Shown: positions 1-5,262 of the stretch, one piece after another
How positions within the stretch are numbered: the first letter of the stretch is position 1
Layout of the letters: every line of letters begins with the position of its first letter
NCBI GenBank assembly: GCA_001796865.1
Contig: MGNQ01000056.1
Coordinates: 26,940-32,944 of the forward strand
Reading direction: 5' to 3'
Length of the DNA stretch: 6,005 nucleotides
Source of the DNA: Chloroflexi bacterium RBG_16_56_11
GTDB taxonomy: Bacteria; Chloroflexota; Dehalococcoidia; Dehalococcoidales; RBG-16-60-22
Position numbers and translations under genes: made by a program
Notes under the pieces: generated by a model
Database searches by the model: none
What the model saw: only the letters and a program-made list of their open reading frames with translations
What the model was told of the DNA's origin: nothing

Positions 1-2
1 CC

Positions 3-791
3 AGCCTGACCAGCACCAGGGCCGACCTTGAAGTAACCAGGACTGACCTGAACTCCACCGAGACAGAGCTAGCCGGCACGCTCCAAAAGCTGGGAATCGC
101 TAACGACGAACTGGCGGACACCAGGGCCGAGCTGAAAGAGACGAAGAGCGAACTGGCGGGCACCGAGAGCGAACTTTCAAGGACGAAAGCGGAGGTCGTA
201 TCGGCTGAATCCAAGGTAAACCAGGCCAGGAGCGAGCTGACGTCATCGCAGAAAGAGCTGGCGACCACGAAAGACCGACTGACGATAGTCGAGGAGACCC
301 TGGAAGGACTGGGGATGACGATATCGGCCAGCGCCGAATGCTACGACGTCGACCTGACGGACAATACCCAGGCGAAGAACCCGACGTGGCTCGAACTGAC
401 GGCCTTTTTAGCCAGGGACGAATCAGAAGCACATCAATATATCCTTGGCGAATATGATTGCTCGCAGTTCTCCCAGGCAGTCCACGACAACGCCGAGGCC
501 GCCGGAATACGGGCCGCGGTGGTACATACCGCGTTCGCCGGGGATGAAGTGGGGCATGCTTTAAACGCCTTCCTGACGACAGATTACGGAATGGTATACG
601 TCGACTGCACCCAGTCGCCGGATAAAATCGCCCGTGTCGAGAAGGGAAAAACACTGATAGCGATAGAACCAACTTACATAACACGCTCACAAATCAGAAG
701 CAATGTCTTCTGGGAATCATTACTGTGGGCGGTGGGCTGGTACTACTATGTCGGTACGACGCCGGTATCGAACATCGAAATATTCTGGTGA
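3..791 (+). CDS. Coiled-coil protein with C-terminal transglutaminase-like domain (5' partial)
   Basis: The reading frame is open from the left edge, so the start codon and N-terminus lie outside the window; 262 residues are visible. Residues 4-101 form about 14 uninterrupted heptads (e.g. STRADLE, VTRTDLN, DTRAELK, ETKSELA) with Leu/Val at one core position and mostly Thr/Ala at the other, a long parallel-type coiled coil. Residues from about 125 on form a compact domain with C153 in EYDCSQF, H185 in GHALNAF and D201 in VYVDCTQ. This Cys-His-Asp order and spacing fits a transglutaminase-like / papain-fold domain. The internal ATG at 315 lies after the coiled coil and is unlikely to be the true start. 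An N-terminal signal or membrane anchor, which would put it at the cell surface, is plausible but not visible. The substrate is unknown. Confidence is high that it is coding and moderate for the fold. Confidence 0.85.
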   Translation, partial: SLTSTRADLEVTRTDLNSTETELAGTLQKLGIANDELADTRAELKETKSELAGTESELSRTKAEVVSAESKVNQARSELTSSQKELATTKDRLTIVEETLEGLGMTISASAECYDVDLTDNTQAKNPTWLELTAFLARDESEAHQYILGEYDCSQFSQAVHDNAEAAGIRAAVVHTAFAGDEVGHALNAFLTTDYGMVYVDCTQSPDKIARVEKGKTLIAIEPTYITRSQIRSNVFWESLLWAVGWYYYVGTTPVSNIEIFW

Positions 792-831
792 ACCGCGGGC
801 GCTGAAGTCTTAGGTGGGGGAGGCAGGCTTA

Positions 832-927
832 CCCTTCGACAGGCTCAGGGTGAATCCCTTCGACAGGCTCAGGGTGAATCCCTTCGACAGGCTCAGGGTG
901 AATCCCTTCGACAGGCTCAGGGTGAAT
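832..927. repeat. Four exact tandem copies of a 24-bp unit
   Basis: The unit begins CCCTTCGACAGGCTCAGG and ends GTGAAT. Copies lie at 832-855, 856-879, 880-903 and 904-927 with no mismatch and no spacer. It sits between the stop of the coiled-coil gene and the terminase-like gene. The short arms CCCT and AGGG inside each unit could pair weakly. I recall this unit as a dispersed intergenic repeat in several environmental bacterial genomes, where single copies and short arrays occur. There are no unique spacers between copies, so it is not a CRISPR array. Confidence 0.95.
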
Positions 928-928
928 T

Positions 929-969
929 GAGATGATATACTGCTTCACCGCTGCGCCTCGCAATGACAG
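929..969. repeat. Dispersed intergenic repeat, GAGAT...AATGACAG type, copy 1
   Basis: It starts GAGAT and ends CCTCGCAATGACAG. Two other elements in this window (3867-3906 and 5941-5976) have the same ends, about the same length of 36-41 bp, and different middles. It lies directly after the tandem repeat and ends about 45 bases before the next gene. The family assignment rests on this within-window comparison. Confidence 0.6.
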
Positions 970-998
970 AAACGCGACGGCGCGAAGGATGAACCGGC

Positions 999-1008
999 AG
1001 GGGGTGAT
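999..1008 (+). promoter_or_regulatory. Ribosome binding site of the terminase-like gene
   Basis: AGGGGGTGAT differs by one base from the ideal anti-16S complement AGGAGGTGAT and stands six bases before the ATG at 1015. This supports 1015 over the in-frame ATG at 1036, which has no comparable site. Confidence 0.75.
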
Positions 1009-1014
1009 AAAAGG

Positions 1015-2409
1015 ATGGGTACCGAGACAACCATAATGAGGCTGCGACCGTACCAGCGGGAAGCGGCTAACGCCATACTTGACAGCGTTTTCGGCGGGAA
1101 GGGACTGACCTTCTCCATAGAAATCGCCCGGCAGGGAGGTAAAAACGAGCTATCGGCGCAGCTTGAGCTGCTGCTGCTGACACTGAACATGGGCGAGGCA
1201 AAAAACCTTATCAAGTGCTCGCCGACCTTCAAGCCGCAAACGGTCATCTCGATGATACGACTCAAGGACCGGCTGAATAACGCCGGATTCGAGGGAATCT
1301 GGACGGCCGAAATGGGCTACATCGTCAGGCTGGGAAACGCCCGGGCGATTTTCCTCTCGGCCGACGCATCCGCCAGCGTGGTCGGCAACACGGCCCACCT
1401 GCTCCTGGAAATCGACGAGAGCCAGGACGTGAGCAAGGAGAAATACACCAAAGAGTTCAAACCGATTGGCGCGACCACCAACGTGACCACGGTCCACTAC
1501 GGCACCGCCTGGGACGACAGCACACTTCTCGAGGAAGTGAAACAGACCAACCTGGAACTGGAGAGGCGGGACGGCGTGCGACGGCACTTCCGCTACGACT
1601 GGGAAGAGGTGGCGCGCCATAACCCGGACTACCTGGCGTACGTCATGGGGGAGAAAGAGCGGCTGGGCGCGGACCACCCGCTGTTCATGACGCAGTACCG
1701 CCTGCTGCCGATACACGGGGGCGGTGGCTTCCTGAGCGCCCAGCAGCGGGCGCAGCTACAGGGCGACCACGAGCGGATGCGAAGGTGCAGGGAAGGACAG
1801 ATGTACGTGGCAGGGATAGACATAGCGGGGGAAAAAGAAGGGGGAGGGGGAGAAGCCCTGGCCACGGGAAATACGAAGCGTGATAGTACGGTGGTGACGA
1901 TAGGCGAGGTGGAGTTCCCGCCGAACTATGAAATAGACAGAGAGCCACGCATCAAGATCGTGGAGCATTACTGCTGGACGGGGAAGCGGCACACCGAAGT
2001 GTACGGCCAGCTCGTGGACATACTGAAGAACGTCTGGCGCTGCCGGCGGGTGGTGGTGGACGCGACGGGAATGGGCGAGCCGGTGAGCGCTTTCTTAAGG
2101 AAGGCGCTGGGCTCAAGAGTAACGCCATTCACGTTCACACAGAAATCCAAGAGCGAGCTGGGATTCAACCTGCTGGCGGTGGTGAACGCGGGGCGGATAA
2201 AGGTCTACAAAGGAGACGGCTCGGAGGAATACCAGGAGTTCTGGCAGGAGATGGAGAAGGCGCGGAGCCAGTACCGGCCGAGCCAGACGATGAACTTCTA
2301 CGTGGACCCGGCGCAAGGGCACGACGACTTCTTGATGAGCCTGGCGCTGGCGGCAGAGGCGGCGAAAAACTATGAGGTGAGGAGCGCGATAGGGCGAGAT
2401 GGGGAGTGA
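1015..2409 (+). CDS. Terminase large subunit-like ATPase/nuclease
   Basis: This 464-residue protein has the layout of a phage DNA-packaging motor. An N-terminal ATPase has a deviant Walker A at residues 38-44 (ARQGGKN), a Walker B at 129-135 (LLLEIDE, with D134 and E135) and a coupling-motif candidate at 158-164 (TTVHYGT). A C-terminal RNase H-like nuclease shows three acidic sites: D269 in AGIDIAG, D349 in VVVDATG and D437/D438 in GHDDFLMS. The length is normal for a complete large terminase. All key residues are present, so it is probably functional rather than decayed. A glycine-rich insertion at about 272-288 follows the first nuclease aspartate. No small terminase, portal, protease or capsid gene is adjacent: upstream is a coiled-coil protein and downstream an AT-rich cassette. 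It may be a solitary prophage remnant or a domesticated terminase. The start is chosen by the strong ribosome binding site. Confidence 0.85.
   Translation: MGTETTIMRLRPYQREAANAILDSVFGGKGLTFSIEIARQGGKNELSAQLELLLLTLNMGEAKNLIKCSPTFKPQTVISMIRLKDRLNNAGFEGIWTAEMGYIVRLGNARAIFLSADASASVVGNTAHLLLEIDESQDVSKEKYTKEFKPIGATTNVTTVHYGTAWDDSTLLEEVKQTNLELERRDGVRRHFRYDWEEVARHNPDYLAYVMGEKERLGADHPLFMTQYRLLPIHGGGGFLSAQQRAQLQGDHERMRRCREGQMYVAGIDIAGEKEGGGGEALATGNTKRDSTVVTIGEVEFPPNYEIDREPRIKIVEHYCWTGKRHTEVYGQLVDILKNVWRCRRVVVDATGMGEPVSAFLRKALGSRVTPFTFTQKSKSELGFNLLAVVNAGRIKVYKGDGSEEYQEFWQEMEKARSQYRPSQTMNFYVDPAQGHDDFLMSLALAAEAAKNYEVRSAIGRDGE
1827..1855 (+). other. 29-base all-purine tract inside the terminase-like gene
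   Basis: Every base from 1827 to 1855 is A or G, including three runs of five G. It encodes the low-complexity Gly/Glu/Lys segment after the first nuclease aspartate. The reading frame continues cleanly on both sides, so no frameshift is present here. Confidence 0.9.
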
Positions 2410-2485
2410 GGGGAAGCAGGACTTTTGCTTTAGGATATTAGTAATGATAGACTGATGTAAGAGTAATAATTCAAAACCACCCCTG

Positions 2486-2516
2486 TTGACATTATGTCTA
2501 TTTGGTGCTTTACTAT
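2486..2516 (+). promoter_or_regulatory. Possible promoter of the AT-rich three-gene cassette
   Basis: A perfect -35 hexamer TTGACA lies at 2486-2491. The -10 is weaker: TACTAT at 2511-2516 (19-base spacer, 4 of 6 matches) or TTTACT at 2509-2514 (17-base spacer, 4 of 6). The site is in the 150-base gap between the terminase-like gene and the first cassette gene, where AT content rises sharply. Confidence 0.4.
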
Positions 2517-2561
2517 TAACAATTATGCGTCCTATATTAACTTGGGGTTATGGGGGAAGGT

Positions 2562-2972
2562 ATGGCTCAGGAATCGCAGACTCTCAGTAATGTAATTCCC
2601 GTTTTAGTGGCTGCGCTCGTATGCGATGTAGCGATAGCAGACCCCAGTTCTGCAAAAAAAAATCTTATTGGTATTTTTGATAGGGTAATTGTAATGAAAT
2701 TTCCCACCCAACGTCCTATGTCATTATATGCCAAAGTAACGGATGCTGAAGGGTATTACCAAACAGAGATACGATATATTCAAATTAGCTCGGGTAAAAT
2801 GTTAGCGAAAGCAAATGGTGAGTTAAACTCGAAAAGTAGACTTGCGTCAACCGACGTAATTATAAACTTTCCTCCGTTACCTATTCCGATAGAGGGAAGA
2901 TATGAGTTTCAGGTATGGGTTAATTCTATATTTTTAGGGGCAACGTTTGTAGATGCCGTACAAAGGAGCTAA
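2562..2972 (+). CDS. DUF6941-like protein of unknown function
   Basis: This is a 136-residue protein. Recognisable segments are VLVAALVCDVAIAD (residues 14-27), KKNLIGIFDRV (32-42), SLYAKVTDAEGYY (54-66) and a C-terminal FPPLPIPIEGRYEFQVWVNSI (103-123, read as two pieces: a proline-rich strand, then GRYEFQVWVN). This pattern, a domain opening with 'VCD' and 'LIGIFD' and ending with 'GRYEF', matches my recollection of the DUF6941 family, a beta-rich cytosolic protein with no known role. No signal peptide or membrane segment is convincing. I prefer the ATG at 2562 to the in-frame ATG at 2550 because GGGGGAAGGT precedes 2562 and closely resembles the leader of the next gene; 2550 has only a weak GGGG upstream. 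It is the first gene of a compact cassette, 17 bases before the HicB-like gene. An A9 run at 2654-2662 could cause slippage. Confidence 0.7.
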   Translation: MAQESQTLSNVIPVLVAALVCDVAIADPSSAKKNLIGIFDRVIVMKFPTQRPMSLYAKVTDAEGYYQTEIRYIQISSGKMLAKANGELNSKSRLASTDVIINFPPLPIPIEGRYEFQVWVNSIFLGATFVDAVQRS

Positions 2973-2977
2973 CCCAG

Positions 2978-2984
2978 AAAGGAG
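2978..2984 (+). promoter_or_regulatory. Ribosome binding site of the HicB-like gene
   Basis: AAAGGAG, five bases before the ATG at 2990. It selects this start over the in-frame ATG at 3008, which lacks a site. Confidence 0.75.
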
Positions 2985-2989
2985 AAGGT

Positions 2990-3397
2990 ATGGTTCAAGC
3001 AATTATTATGGGCAAAATTGAAAAGGAACAGCCACCTGCGGCACCTCCAGAAGATGAAGCTAAAATACAACATCTAATGGATGATCTATTGGGTCGCATA
3101 TTTAAATCTCCCCGTACAGAAGTACAGAAAGAAATTCTACTAGGTACATTAAGAGATGTCAGACTCAAGGTTAATTTGCCTATAAGGGTGAAATTTAGTT
3201 ATGAAAATGAACAAGTAATAGCCGAAGCCGAAGAAATAAACGAGTTTGGCTTTGGTACAAATTCATCAGAAGCTTTGGTTGATCTTCAACGCGCAATAAG
3301 TGAATTGTACTTCACTCTGGAGAAAGAACAGAAACGTTTAGGTATGGACCTACAAAAAGTGTGGGCTGTTCTGCAAGAGAAGATACTTAGGCGATGA
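2990..3397 (+). CDS. HicB-like putative antitoxin
   Basis: This 135-residue protein has a charged, proline-containing N-terminus (residues 10-25), a helix at about 25-55, then a block resembling the HicB partial RNase H fold: VKFSYENEQVIAEAEEI (67-83), GFGTNSSEALVDLQRAI (87-103), and a C-terminal helical stretch rich in Lys and Glu. The strand - 'xAEAEE' strand - 'G.GT..EAL..L..AI' helix order is typical of HicB antitoxins, although similarity is distant and no clear DNA-binding helix-turn-helix or ribbon-helix-helix is seen. Its last four bases (ATGA, 3394-3397) are the start of the HicA-like gene, so translation is probably coupled. It probably binds and neutralises the product of the next gene. 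The antitoxin-first order is the reverse of classical hicAB. The call depends strongly on the neighbour. Confidence 0.55.
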   Translation: MVQAIIMGKIEKEQPPAAPPEDEAKIQHLMDDLLGRIFKSPRTEVQKEILLGTLRDVRLKVNLPIRVKFSYENEQVIAEAEEINEFGFGTNSSEALVDLQRAISELYFTLEKEQKRLGMDLQKVWAVLQEKILRR

Positions 3398-3660
3398 CAA
3401 TTAAGAGACATGAGTTTGACCGTCTAGTTTCCAAGTTTGAATTCAAGACTCGCGATACGGGTGATTTATTGGCTTGGTTTGAACACGATGGTAAGATTGT
3501 CACGCGGACAAGGCGCTCAAAAGGCTCCGGTGACCTTCCTATGCAGCATAGCATTCGCCAACAGTTGAAACTGAACGAAGAACAGTTAAAAAAAGCTATA
3601 GACTGTACATTAACGCGCCAAGCTTATATTGAAATTCTTCGAGATAAGGGCTTATTGTAA
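3394..3660 (+). CDS. HicA-like putative toxin (small dsRBD-fold protein)
   Basis: The 88-residue protein aligns by eye with HicA/YcfA mRNA interferases: an N-terminal helix (HEFDRLVSKFEF, 6-17), a beta hairpin (DLLAWFEHDGKIVTRTRRS, 24-42), then GSGDLPMQHSIRQQL (44-58), matching the 'kDLp.gtl..Il.q' helix of HicA. In classical HicA the first strand carries a catalytic histidine in G-S-H-H; here the equivalent seems to be G-D-L-L at 23-26, with the nearest histidine at H31. The tail (CTLTRQAYIEILRDKGLL, 71-88) extends beyond the short classical protein. The gene starts inside the stop of the HicB-like gene with no strong ribosome binding site of its own, implying coupling. It may be an RNA-binding toxin with altered chemistry or a non-catalytic relative. 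AT content is high like its cassette partners and unlike the flanking genes. Confidence 0.6.
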   Translation: MTIKRHEFDRLVSKFEFKTRDTGDLLAWFEHDGKIVTRTRRSKGSGDLPMQHSIRQQLKLNEEQLKKAIDCTLTRQAYIEILRDKGLL

Positions 3661-3773
3661 AAAATATATAGTTTAATCTTTATACTATTCTATTTTAAAC
3701 ACAAATTATCGTTTTTGTTTTCAATAATCAGATTTTCAGTCACTTCTCGGTTATCTTCCATATCCTTTTTGCG

Positions 3774-3824
3774 TTAAAGGGGGAGAGGATAAAAATTCCT
3801 CTTAGTCTCCTTTTACGAAAGGGG
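3774..3824. repeat. Imperfect hairpin-forming intergenic element
   Basis: AGAGGA at 3784-3789 pairs with TCCTCT at 3797-3802 around a 7-base loop, flanked by AAAGGGGG and CTCCTTTT, which can extend the stem imperfectly. A second small stem, CCTTT (3809-3813) and AAAGG (3818-3822) with loop TACG, follows. The TTTT after the first hairpin makes it a weak candidate terminator for the + strand cassette. Confidence 0.4.
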
Positions 3825-3833
3825 ATGGATTGG

Positions 3834-3857
3834 ATTCCGGCCTGCGCCGGAATGACA
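3834..3857. repeat. Palindromic dispersed repeat with perfect 8-bp stem
   Basis: ATTCCGGC (3834-3841), loop CTGC, GCCGGAAT (3846-3853), followed by GACA. This is a widespread type of intergenic repeat, known because it produces spurious 'AGAGRNP' peptides when translated. A partial relative (CGCCGGAATGAC) lies at 5921-5932. Confidence 0.75.
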
Positions 3858-3866
3858 ATAATTAAT

Positions 3867-3906
3867 GAGATTGTCCCGATTACATCGGGACTCCCCGCAA
3901 TGACAG
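3867..3906. repeat. Dispersed intergenic repeat, GAGAT...AATGACAG type, copy 2, with hairpin
   Basis: It starts GAGATT and ends CCGCAATGACAG like the elements at 929-969 and 5941-5976. Its middle is a perfect hairpin: GTCCCGAT (3873-3880), loop TAC, ATCGGGAC (3884-3891). It ends 15 bases beyond the stop of the ferredoxin gene and could terminate that - strand transcript. Confidence 0.7.
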
Positions 3907-3921
3907 AGATGTAAAGCCCTA

Positions 3922-4998
3922 TTACTTTTTCCCGGCCTGTACCCGCCGGTAAAACTCATTGACGTCTTGAGGGGGGACGGTGACGGCCTCTTTTTTCTTG
4001 AGGCTGACGGCGCCGGACTCACAAACGACGACGCAGTTACCGCAGCCGATGCAGCGGTCGAGGTTGATGGCGGCGACGCCGTTCTTCATGAAGGGGGCGT
4101 CAAGCTGGCATCTTTCGATGCAGGTCTGGCAGCCGGAACACAGATCAGGGTCGATTTCCGCGTAGAAGTTGGAGGCATAAAAGTCGGCGGGGCGGGGCAT
4201 CTGCTTTACCGACCTCAGGATACCACAGCAATCGCCGCAGCAGCAGCAGATGGCCTCGGGACGCTGCGAGTTCAAAGGCTGCAGGACGAGGCCGGCGTCC
4301 TGGGCTTTCTCCAGGATAACAAGGGCTTCCTCGCGGGAGATGGGGCGAGCGAGGCCGCCGTGGATGTACTGGTCGCCGTCAAGGATGAGGCATACCTCGC
4401 GCATATCGGTCATCTTACATTTCTGACCGGCTAAATCAACAGCCTGCTTGCAGATGCAGTTGGCGACGGCGAACTCACCGGTATTGTTTTCGATGAGGGA
4501 CCTGACGCTATCGTAGCTGCTGACCTGATATTTTTCAGGGAGGGGGATGCTCTTGGCGACGGGGATGGTACGCAACTGGGGGGTATTGACCCGGTACATC
4601 TCGCGGCCGAAGGCTTCCCGAGAGTACTGTCCCATCATCTGCATCAACTCCGGGGTCAGGTGGTTCACGGCGGACTCCCAGATACCGACGACATAGAGGG
4701 AGTTTTTATAGCGTTTTTCGCCGCTTACAACGGCGGTGGTGATGCAAACCTTACGTTCCAGGCTGTCAAGGGCGGTCCGCAGCCGCCCGGGGGAGATACC
4801 TTTTTCCAGGGCGCGGCGGCGGACGGTCTCAAAGGTTTCCGGGGTTATGGTGAGGCAGGTGGCGACCCGTGCCTCTTCCGGGGTGAAAAAGTGCTCTAAA
4901 ATGCGGATTTCCACGCCGGACTGAGTCGGGGGGAAACCGACGGGCAGTGAGTCCAGGTGCTGCTGGAGGGCGCGGTAAACGTGCCTTTCAGTGGTCAT
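3922..4998 (-). CDS. Cysteine-rich 2[4Fe-4S] ferredoxin protein with winged-helix-like N-terminus
   Basis: This is a 358-residue cytosolic protein. Residues about 30-105 look like a winged-helix region (helices ending in ALDSLERKVCIT, then a strand pair with LYVVGIWESAV). A central part has NCICKQ (C181, C183), C194 and C203. Then comes the striking CCCCGDCCG (C251-C254, C257, C258). The C-terminus is a bacterial-type 2[4Fe-4S] ferredoxin: C287, C290, C293, C297 (CxxCxxCxxxC) and C316, C319, C322, C326. The role is presumably electron transfer or redox sensing; similar proteins in anaerobes are usually named only '4Fe-4S binding protein'. The extra cysteines could bind another cluster or metal. 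The start is set by GGAGG five bases upstream. It is monocistronic, with its own promoter, converging on the HicA-like gene. Confidence 0.85.
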   Translation of the reverse strand: MTTERHVYRALQQHLDSLPVGFPPTQSGVEIRILEHFFTPEEARVATCLTITPETFETVRRRALEKGISPGRLRTALDSLERKVCITTAVVSGEKRYKNSLYVVGIWESAVNHLTPELMQMMGQYSREAFGREMYRVNTPQLRTIPVAKSIPLPEKYQVSSYDSVRSLIENNTGEFAVANCICKQAVDLAGQKCKMTDMREVCLILDGDQYIHGGLARPISREEALVILEKAQDAGLVLQPLNSQRPEAICCCCGDCCGILRSVKQMPRPADFYASNFYAEIDPDLCSGCQTCIERCQLDAPFMKNGVAAINLDRCIGCGNCVVVCESGAVSLKKKEAVTVPPQDVNEFYRRVQAGKK

Positions 4999-5003
4999 GT
5001 GAG

Positions 5004-5008
5004 CCTCC
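5004..5008 (-). promoter_or_regulatory. Ribosome binding site of the ferredoxin gene
   Basis: GGAGG on the - strand, five bases before the ATG at 4998. Confidence 0.8.
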
Positions 5009-5036
5009 GCTAACGGGATATTTACCGGTACGTAAT

Positions 5037-5065
5037 ACTCTAGTCCTTTTCCCCCGATATGTCAA
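5037..5065 (-). promoter_or_regulatory. Sigma-70-type promoter of the ferredoxin gene
   Basis: On the - strand, a perfect -35 TTGACA (5060-5065) is followed by a 17-base spacer and TAGAGT (5037-5042, 4 of 6). The expected start of transcription is near 5030, at or next to the palindrome TACCGGTA (5023-5030), which could be an operator. This leaves about a 30-base leader with the ribosome binding site. Confidence 0.6.
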
Positions 5066-5136
5066 CGGGTTACCGGGGATATTTTCGTAAAATACACGGG
5101 CAAGCACAGGGGAGCCAGGAGGAGAGAGGACACGCC

Positions 5137-5262
5137 ATGATATATCCGAAGCCCTGTCAAAAACGCCTGTTTGAAAAACCAATTACGCCTATCGCCATCA
5201 ACCAAACGCAAGCTGACGCCAGCGTAGCCAACCGTGCCGGGCAAAACTCGTTTCCTGACTAA
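5137..5262 (+). CDS. Candidate 41-residue small ORF (doubtful)
   Basis: The ATG at 5137 is preceded by a purine-rich stretch with AGGAGGAG, but the spacing to the ATG is about 11 or more bases, longer than optimal. The product starts MIYPKPCQKRLFEK and has no recognised domain, signal or membrane segment. Its stop overlaps the stop of the opposite-strand YtxH gene by four bases. It fills most of the 260-base gap between the ferredoxin promoter and the YtxH gene, which otherwise holds nothing I recognise. A TAAAAT at 5088-5093 could be a -10, without a good -35. It may be only chance. Confidence 0.2.
   Translation: MIYPKPCQKRLFEKPITPIAINQTQADASVANRAGQNSFPD

Larger units (their letters stand above)
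3661..3921. other. Convergent intergenic region: AT-rich tail then repeats
   Basis: This 261-base spacer lies between the HicA-like gene and the convergent ferredoxin gene. The first 110 bases are AT-rich with no clear structure. From about 3774 on it is a patchwork of small inverted repeats and dispersed-repeat modules (listed separately). I see no gene. The hairpins may serve both converging transcripts as terminators. Confidence 0.6.

Noticed and set aside
100..690. Minus-strand ORF of 196 codons
   Set aside because: It is antisense to the heptad and transglutaminase-like gene; the product is Arg/Ser/Pro-rich with no domain, typical of a shadow in GC-rich sequence.
832..927. CRISPR array
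   Set aside because: The 24-bp copies are directly adjacent with no unique spacers, and no cas gene is present.
1150..1716. Minus-strand ORF of 188 codons
   Set aside because: It is fully antisense to the terminase-like gene, whose motifs are clear; no recognisable domain.
1827..1855. G-quadruplex
   Set aside because: Only three long G runs are present where a standard intramolecular quadruplex needs four; kept only as a purine tract.
3813..4022. Minus-strand ORF with a CHSGAGRNP peptide
   Set aside because: That peptide is the well-known translation of a dispersed palindromic repeat, not a real protein.
3967..4434. Plus-strand ORF of 155 codons
   Set aside because: It is antisense to the ferredoxin gene; the Gly/Ala/Asp-rich product reflects the opposite-strand codons.
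4988..5244. Minus-strand ORFs of 60-64 codons upstream of the ferredoxin gene
   Set aside because: No ribosome binding site or domain, and one runs through the ferredoxin promoter and start.
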